Below are positions 56,984-64,000 of a DNA stretch of 64,000 nucleotides, piece by piece (position 1 is the stretch's first letter; the number at the start of each line of letters is the position of its first letter). Source of the stretch: Shinisaurus crocodilurus (Eukaryota > Chordata > Lepidosauria > Squamata > Shinisauridae); NCBI GenBank assembly GCA_021292165.1, contig JAHFWL010000045.1, positions 62,001 through 126,000 on the forward strand, given 5' to 3'. A program made the translations under genes and the position numbers. The notes under the pieces were generated by a model, which saw only the letters and a program-made list of their open reading frames with translations, made no database searches and was not told the origin of the DNA.

Positions 56984-57264
56984 CCGTTCCGGACGAGATC
57001 GAGGAGCCTCCTCGCCTGGGGCCTGCAGTTGATGACTTCCAGCACCGCGGCCGTCACTTCCACGGCGTAGCCCTCCGTGTAGTAGCTGAGCAGGAGATCG
57101 CTGAGGTCCAAGGCGTCCGCCTTCTGCAGCCTCCCTTTGGGGATGTTGTCGTAGCCCTCCTGGAGGGGGAACTCGTTGAGTTTGCCCTTGAACTTCTTCA
57201 GCTCGTCCTCCCGCAGGTCCTCCAGCGTGTCCAGCAAGCGATCGCGGACGGACCTCTGCGCCAT
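56984..57264 (-). CDS. Gene A exon: ASC-like pyrin domain
   Basis: This complete PYD starts at ATG 57264 ([11 protein letters not shown]). It has [40 protein letters not shown] and a last helix ending in RRLLDL. The ELKKFK, EGY and DALDL motifs make it the most ASC-like of the three PYDs. It ends at AACGG|GTAAGG, phase 2, one base longer than the phase-1 ends of the other two PYD exons. If unspliced, the frame stops two codons later, giving a 94-residue PYD-only protein. The frame it offers does not fit the phase-1 start of the FIIND relic at 54.1 kb. It may be a pyrin-only protein, the first exon of an ASC-like gene, or a decaying paralogue. A GC-rich 5' flank reaches 57.45 kb. Confidence 0.85.
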
Positions 57265-57495
57265 CTCCCCTCGGCTTTATGCTAACGGAGCAGGAAGAAG
57301 AGCTGCTGAGCCGCGCCCAGGGAAAAGGCACCACGCCAGCAGAGACTTCTTCTGCCGCTCTGACTGGGGCGGCCGAAATTTGACCTGAGGCGCTCCTAAA
57401 ACCGCCCACGTCTTTCCCTCTCCGCCTCCCGCGCTGCATTTCCTCCCTCGTCGTAATGGGTGAAGAAAAGCTCTAAGATTTTTTGAGTCTACGGC

Positions 57496-57900
57496 AGTCC
57501 TCCCCAACCTGGTGCCCTCCCAGATGTGTTGGACTACAACTGGCTGGGGGCATTCTGGGAGTTGCAGTCCAACACATCTGGAGGACACCAGGTTGGGGGA
57601 GGCTGGTCTATGGTGCACTGTGGGGCGCGGGTCTCCTTTCTGGCTTGCAGGACCCCGTCCTGGATATGCATCCTGTCCTGTGGCAGGACATCGCTACTGC
57701 TGGAGAGAGAGAGGAACTTGGTTCAGACAAGCCTGTGGCTCACGCTGGCTCAGCTTGTCTGAGCGTGGAAAGCTAAGCAGGGTCAGGCCTGGTTATTACT
57801 TGGATGGGAGACCCCCTCCTCCAGTTTCCTGCATTGAGCAGGGGGTTGGACTTGATGGCCTTGTAGCCCCCTTCCAACTCTAGAATCTATGAATCTATGA
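57496..57900. mobile_element. Foldback relic followed by 5S-derived SINE
   Basis: 57,496-57,606 is a diverged relative of the palindrome family ('ccccaacctggtgccct.ccagatgtgttggactacaac' and its inverse). 57,731-57,900 is a plus-strand 5S-derived SINE. They lie directly upstream of the gene A PYD flank. Confidence 0.78.
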
Positions 57901-58560
57901 ACAGCACAATAACCCACACCCTTGAGTTTGGGTTGTTGTTGAATCGTGGGTTATCGTGTTGTCTGAACCCAGCCGTACTAAAAAAACCATAGTCTGTTAA
58001 CCACAAACAACCCACAGTTCACAAGCCAGCAACAAACCATGGGTTCTCTTCATGGGTTGTTCGTGGTTAACAAACCATGGTTTGTTAGTGTGGCTGGGTT
58101 CAGACAACATGATAACCCATGTCTCATCAACAACCCATGGTTCAACAACAACCCACACTCAACCCATCCTCAACCCTTGAGTGTGGGTTATTGTGTTGCC
58201 TGAACCCAACCAGAGAGAGAGAGAGAGAGTCCCAGTGTGATTCAAAGGTGGTTAATAATGGCTTGTTAACCACTCCTGTGTGTGCCAGGCCAGCTCATTT
58301 CCCTAATTACCCTCACCGGGCACAGGTTGTTTGGGTGGCTTGTTGGGGTGGTTAGCAAACCACCCAGAACCCATGACCGGTAGTAGGGTTGTGGGGTGGT
58401 TTGTTCACCGCGCTGACAAGCCACCTTTGCTGGGTTTGGACGGCACAAGAAAGCTTGGTGGTGGTGAGGGACGTGGCTTTGCAACCTGGCGTACAGACGC
58501 ACCACAGCCCACTTTTACTCAAATAAGTCACGGTGGGCTGCGGTGATCATGCAAAGCGGG
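57900..58560. mobile_element. Palindromic GGGTTCAGACAAC element and relative
   Basis: 57.90-58.21 kb is a large symmetric element: AACCCACACTCAAGGG-type ends and an inner 'aaccatgg.ttgttag' palindrome. 58.28-58.56 kb resembles the elements at 15.68 and 24.64 kb ('ggtggcttgttggggtggttag'). Confidence 0.6.
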
Positions 58561-58564
58561 GTCA

Positions 58565-59580
58565 GAGAGACTGATAAATAGCTTGTTGCTATTATAGTTG
58601 CTGTTATAGCTGGAGGTGGGATGAGGTTTTGGAAAACTGGGAGACGGGGGAAGCGATCACGAGCAGGGTGGTTGGGTGGAGACTGAGTCAGCTTTGTGGG
58701 GGGAAAAGAGACAGCAGATACAGCGATGGAGTCAAGGGGTGAAAGGGAAGTGGTGTCTGTGTGTGGCTGGCGACACCCAGGTCACTTGTGCGGTTGCCAC
58801 TTGCCACTAAGAGCAGCGACCGGGCACAGGGCTGGCCCAGGAGATTTTGCTGCCTGAAGGACAAAAGGCCCCTCCCATTGCACAGGTTGGATCCATAGTT
58901 CGAGCAGACCCATTGAAAACAATGGGGCTGAGGTTAGTCCCATAGATTTCAATGGGTTTACTGTGACCGACTGGCAGATTGACTCTTACTTCAGCACTGG
59001 CAACGGGACAGCATCTCCCCTGCATTTACTACCCCTGGAAGCACTTGGGGGGACGTGGGACATAGGGCAGGCCATGTGACGCGTCGCACAGGGCTCTGTC
59101 CTCTCAGGCCTCGCCATCGCTCCCCCTCCGCGCAGTCCCAGCATCTGCTGCTTGGGACCGCTGCCCCGTTCTAACTTGTTGCTTTTGGTGGGAGGATGGC
59201 AGGGGAGGGTTAAACCTTCTCTCTGCCCACACCACCGTCCCAAGCTGGACCAGTCTGAGCCCCCCCCCTTTTATAAAAGAAAGACAGTGCGCAGTTATAA
59301 GCATGCAATTTAAAGGGCGTGCTAAATGTAACACGGCGTTTGACTCTCAGATCACTTGCGGGATGGAGCTTGCAGCGGCCTGGCTCCAGATACAATCAGA
59401 GCTGTGTACAGGATCCTCCTGGATTCCTCAGCAGCAAATGTCACTTTGGGTATAGATTCTTATAGCCTTTTTGCTTTGCTACAATGTGTGAGTACAAAGA
59501 GGAGGAGGAGGAGAAGGGAAAGCCACCTCACGGAGAGAGAGAGGTTCATGCAGCTGGATTTCCAGAGCCATATAGAACAG
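58565..59580. other. Unique sequence upstream of gene A
   Basis: No exon or repeat recognised apart from short GC-rich and purine-rich stretches. The 59.48-59.53 kb GAGGAG run is low complexity. Confidence 0.35.
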
Positions 59581-59589
59581 TATGGCCCT

Positions 59590-59825
59590 GCCTTCCTTCT
59601 GGCCTCATCTCCCGTCAAGATTATCACTTCAGAACCTATTGGGCTTCTAAGCTTTGTAAAGAGAAGAGCAAGACCATCTTAAAAGCTGCCTTGTTTTTTC
59701 ATAGTTACTTCCTCTTGAGGATTTTATTTTTGGTCTGCCTTTTCATCCAGGATGGTGCCACGCAACCCCTCTGCATTGGTGGCCCATTGGACCAGCTACT
59801 CCTGGTGTCCCTCAATTAAATGCAG
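59590..59825 (-). pseudogene. CARD exon relic (upstream of gene A)
   Basis: Fifth CARD-exon copy. Plus-strand landmarks GGCCTCATCTCCCGTCAAGA, CTTCCTCTTGAGGA, TTTTCATCCAGGATGGTGCCA and GCATTGGTGG follow the order of the intact exon. The frame has stops and several deletions; GTILDEK is the longest readable match. It implies another array member to the right of the window whose 3' end decayed here. Confidence 0.6.
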
Positions 59826-59951
59826 CTCAGACAAGAAGGGAGATGTCTTCCCTATGTCTCTGCCAGGGTAAAAAGATATTTAAATATCAGCTGCAGCGAA
59901 TGCTGCAAGACAGAAAAGACTCAGGGATGGGGCGAGGTGGACCATCTAAGG

Positions 59952-60077
59952 CAGTGTTCTCCAACCTTGGGTCCCCAGATGTTTTTGGCCTACAACTCCC
60001 AGCATGCCCCAGCTGGCTGGGGCATGCTGGGAGTTGTAGGCCAAAAACACCTGGGGACCCACGGTTGGAGAACACTG
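59952..60077. repeat. Near-perfect palindrome, foldback copy 4
   Basis: Same arms as 25088-25193 with a short 'tgccccagctggctggggca' centre and a few mismatches. CTAAGG and CTAGGG flank it. Confidence 0.88.
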
Positions 60078-60840
60078 ATCTAGGGAACAGCCACGCAGCC
60101 TGCCTCCAGCAGCATTTCTCGCCCTCAGGACTTTTGTGGGGATGAGAATATCTGAGAATGTTTAACATTTCTCTGGTCTGCTGTCTCTTTGTTTCATTGG
60201 CTGCTGTTTGTGGCCAGCGGAGAAATGGTTGAGCTTGATCACGTCACGTCATGCATCCTGTTTATTCAAGCTTTACCACAGAGAAATGCTGCTAGGTTGT
60301 CAGGGTTCAGCTTGGTAAGAACGGAACTCGGATCTTATGCTGCGCATCAACACAGCGCTACCCAATCTCCTAACCATATTTAGCAGTCTGGAAGCACCCC
60401 GCAGGCTCATGTAACCCCCTCCCTCCCCCTCCCTTCTAACACCTTGTGTGGATTTGCTCCTCTCTTTGATTTTTGGAACTAATCTTGGTTAACATTATAT
60501 CTACAGTGGCATTTTCACTCCCCATATCTGGCTGAAGCCCTAGTTTGCAAACTTGCTTTACTTGTAACTTTCCAGTTTAATGCCCACCAGTTTAACGTCC
60601 AATGGTTTCCCCTCCAGGCATTGCCTCTTTTACCATCACTGTGTCTTATCTCAGGCCTCACACTGTTTTGAACTGCCTTGTGCACACCTATATTTTCTGT
60701 ATTCAGTGCGCACAACACATTGAACCACCATCTTATGGGCAAAGAAACACAGTAAGTATAATTATGGATTGGTTTTTACTGCCCCCAGCCCAAGTTGGTT
60801 AGGAGTCCCAGGACCTAATCAAGGGGTTCTGAGGCCAGTG

Positions 60841-60962
60841 CTCAGCACTAGAACATGGGAGCAAAAGAGCTCTCCTGAGTATATGCAGAATGCCTGCTTT
60901 CCTCAGCACTAGAACATGGGAGCAAAAGAGCTCTCCTGAGTATATGCAGAATGCCTGCTTTC
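60841..60962. repeat. 61-bp tandem duplication
   Basis: Two identical 61-base units starting CTCAGCACTAGAACATGGG. Confidence 0.93.
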
Positions 60963-61402
60963 CTCATCACTGGGGCAGAGGCAATGTGCTGCAGTACATG
61001 GTTAATTGGACTGCGTGTGGAAGGCCTGGGTTCAAGGGTTGCCACTCCCATATATTTATTGTTTGGCCTTGGACAAGTCACACCATTCAATATATGTAAT
61101 ATGTAACCCCAGGCAAACTGAGCAGAGCCATCAAAATCTCAAGATTAAGTTGTAAAGCAATCTCACAATTTTGAGTGGCACGGTTTTTGTGTCCTTTTTA
61201 CTTGCCATATTTCAGTGCTAAGAAAACACAGTTTCTCCATACACTCAGCACTAGGAAATAAGGCTTCCAAGTCAGATGAAGTGCTGTCCAACCACGTTTA
61301 AGCTCCAGCACCTTTCCTTCTACAAAATATTCATTATTTCCCTTTTGATTTTTTTTTAAATTGTCATCTCATTTTCAAATTGATCAAAAGAATTGTACAA
61401 AG

Positions 61403-61706
61403 GCACATTTGCCTCCCCCCCCCGTGTTTTTATTTAAGTACCATATGGATTTAAATGCACTATGTCTCTTTCTGCAACTGTTTTCCTTCTGCCCTAGACT
61501 TTGGCCCCAACCAAAGATAGTCATAGCAGAGCAGCAAGAAAGCAAATGACTTCCAGCACATTTGCCTCCCCCCCCCGTGTTTTTATTTAAGTACCATATG
61601 GATTTAAATGCACTATGTCTCTTTCTGCAGCTGTTTTCCTTCTGCCCTAGACTTTGGCCCCAACCAAAGATAGTCAGCAGAGCAGCAAGAAAGCAAATGA
61701 CTTCCA
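61403..61706. repeat. 153-bp tandem duplication
   Basis: Two near-identical units starting GCACATTTGCCTCCCC and ending CAAATGACTTCCA. They differ by one base and a small deletion (TCATAGCAG to TCAGCAG). Confidence 0.92.
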
Positions 61707-64000
61707 GGAAATCAGGCTCAACATTCACAGACCATAGGAGGATAGATGTGTCATCACTTTCCTCTTTTGCTTTCTAGTAGAAGCTGTTTTGTGCCAACAA
61801 GAATTTAACTTTTCTTTTCTCTTGGGACAGTCAACTCCATTCTAATCTTATTTCTAATTGCTTTGTAACTAATCTCTGGAAGAGACAGGCCTGTGAAATG
61901 TTGGTGCCTTAGGCAGAGAATAAAATAGAAGAATGCACTTTTAAAAAATGACCATTTGCTGTCTATTAATGCTACCCTAAAATCATGAGCTTACTCTCCA
62001 GAATACCTGTATGAAGTAAATAATGGCACAATGGAATTGACCCAAATTCTCTGGTTAGGTCTGGCCCAGGCCATGACGCCTTCAGTCAGCCAGTGGGTAA
62101 CCTAGTGTAGTGGTTAGAGTCCCCATCTGCCATGATGCTCACCGGATAACCATCAGCCAGTCATTATCTCTCAGCCTAACCTACCTCACAGGGTTGTTGT
62201 GAGGATACAATTGGTGTGTGTCTGGGGCAGTGGGTGGGGGGGAGAAAACCATGTGCTCTCCCTGGAGCTCTTTTGAAGAACAATGGGATAATATTGCAAT
62301 TAATAAATCTATCGTTTACATGTAACATATATATTTCCAGGGCTAAAGTTCAGTTTTCTTATCTGAAGTCCTGGGTTTATCATTTGGGCTTTTGTTTGTT
62401 TGTTTTTAATGTTGATTCTATTTTCCATCTCTTAACTTGGTTCCCTACCATGTGTGGGCAATTTTTCTTTCTTTCTGGTTTAAACATTTTTCATTCTATT
62501 GTTTTGGTTTGCTTTGGATAGTAATCCTTTTTTTTAAATAGTAAGTGAAAGAGTTGTGTATCTGGAGATGCAAAAGAGAAGAAGAAATGGGGACAAGCCA
62601 GAAAAAGTGCTGAGTGTTACAAAGGGCAGTAGAGTAGGGGGTAGACAGACTTCAGGCTTATGGGATCTATTTTGTTTTTTACTAAAATCCCTAGGCCCAC
62701 CAAAGAGAGCCAGAAGCAAAATGTCGGCTGGCAGGGTGGACAGAGCTAGACACAAAATGGTGGCTTAGGGGGTGAAGCCAATTATCTGCTGTATGTGTCC
62801 ATGGGCCATATACTAGGTTAACCTGCATATTCAACTACATCTCTGTCTTGCGTTACTACAGATCAGAGATTCTAACACAAAAGCTCTTAAGTGCCCTGGT
62901 ATCCTTGTGAGGAAGTGTGGGATATAATAAATCAAATAAACAAGCAAACTGGCCAGCTGAGTTGCACAAAGAGCTAGTCAAAGGCAGCCAATTAATTATC
63001 CATCTTTTACAGGTGAGGGACACTGAGAGCAGTAAGTATAACGCCAGCCATGGCAATTGTTTTTTTGTTTGACTTGCAGTTGTTAAACTGCTGGCTGTTA
63101 GAAGCCCTTGCCGATCTGCTGCAAGTCATCCAGAGGTCTACTAGTGGACCCTAATCAGATGCCTGCCTGCCTGCCCGCCCGTGATGTGAGACCCTCTAAA
63201 CTTCCAGGTCTTGTAAGAAGCCAGCAGCCCAAGCCCTGTAAGGTTCTCTCCAAGGGGAGGGGCCAAGAGAGGGTGGCATTTTCAATAGTTGAAGTTGGCA
63301 GCTGAACATTGTTTTCTTGAGTTCTCCAACTCTCCCTCTCTCTCTCTCTGAGGGAGTTTTACCAGAGTATCTCTAAAGGTTGAGGGATATTATCCTCCAA
63401 TTCCGATATGGAAATGTGAAATAGTGCCGTTTCTGGAGCACTGGGGCCTCTCAGTGCATCCCATAATTCTCTGGGGAAAGCTGGACCCAACTAGGAAACG
63501 TAGCTGTTTGGATGTGACATCAGACAGTGGTGTGAATCCCACCCTAATAGTTAGCTGTGAACTTTGCTGCTCAGTCCATCTTCTTTCCCTCTTCCTATGT
63601 AGATTATGCAGCCTTTGTGTTGGCGATTATGCAACATTTCTCTTTCATATTTATCACATATTTATTTGGAGACCTTAATTTGGATTATCTTTTCTTCCTC
63701 ATTTATGGACCTGCTATGAAGACTCAGGGGTGTGGGTAAATATCAATCTCTTCTATGATAATATTAATTGATTTAACTAAGGGTTTGCAGATGACACGAG
63801 ATAAGAAATGAACAATTTAAACTTTAACTGAATATAGGACATGGGGATACAGGGGGAAGATTATAACCAAGTGCAATATTTGGTAGCACCAGGTACCAAA
63901 TATATATTCAATGCACATCTATGTCAGCACCTTCAGCTGTAAAAGTGAAAGCATGCTTCATGCAGAAGGAAGAAAGTCTCCATCAGTTATTTTCGTTCAT
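61707..64000. other. Right end of window: no gene recognised
   Basis: Unique AT-rich sequence with a partial plus-strand SINE (62,100-62,210), a (CT)n run near 63.34 kb, and no convincing exon. The next array member implied by the CARD relic at 59.7 kb would have its upstream exons here or beyond, but none was identified. Confidence 0.4.

Noticed and set aside
56984..57264. Orthologue of ASC (PYCARD) itself
   Set aside because: The PYD is ASC-like, but the nearest CARD copies (53.4 and 44.4 kb) are dead and FIIND relics lie between; an ASC-like PYD is as far as the sequence supports.

Overview
This is vertebrate nuclear DNA, most likely from a squamate reptile (lizard or snake). The evidence is a dense load of CR1 and L2 LINEs, tRNA-derived SINEs of reptile type, 5S rRNA-derived SINEs with a CR1-like tail, Gypsy and solo-LTR remnants, hAT elements with 8-bp target duplications, many microsatellites, and genes split into short exons with GT/AG borders. 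No prokaryotic features, no RNA genes and no CRISPR array were seen. The species call is inference.

The important content is on the minus strand: a head-to-tail tandem array of inflammasome-type death-fold genes. Gene B (43.4 kb down to 16.3 kb) can be followed from a pyrin-domain (PYD) exon through a linker exon, a complete FIIND (ZU5 + UPA) and a C-terminal CARD. Nine exons join with matching splice phases into one predicted 549-residue PYD-FIIND-CARD protein. The FIIND keeps the Phe|Ser self-cleavage site and its upstream histidine. No NACHT or LRR exon was found. The likely function is an NLRP1/CARD8-like, self-cleaving inflammasome sensor, but with a short PYD front end in place of the nucleotide-binding and LRR parts.

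Gene C (PYD 8.1 kb, linker exon 3.1 kb) is a paralogue whose FIIND and CARD would lie beyond the window start. Its PYD-to-linker interval is a segmental duplicate of 36.0-43.4 kb. Gene A (PYD 57.3 kb) has an intact ASC-like PYD, but what follows looks decayed: a diverged FIIND self-cleavage exon at 54.1 kb, a CARD relic at 53.4 kb, a shortened UPA exon at 47.3 kb and a CARD relic at 44.4 kb. Further CARD relics are at 12.6 kb and 59.7 kb. The array therefore shows gene birth and death, with at least three PYD exons and five CARD-exon copies, only one CARD intact.

The rest is mostly mobile DNA. A Gypsy pol relic is at 0.3-1.5 kb. Solo LTRs sit at 2.35, 13.0, 32.7, 36.2 and 45.9 kb, four with exact 5-bp target duplications. 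hAT elements occupy 14.4, 17.8-19.9, 28.9, 30.7-31.9 and 38.7-42.9 kb. CR1 bodies lie at 25.6-27.0 and 34.6-35.9 kb. An L2 insertion at 48.9-50.3 kb splits a JAG2-like processed pseudogene. Several near-perfect foldback elements are present. One solo LTR lies inside the linker exon of gene B, and its edge supplies a usable in-frame splice acceptor.
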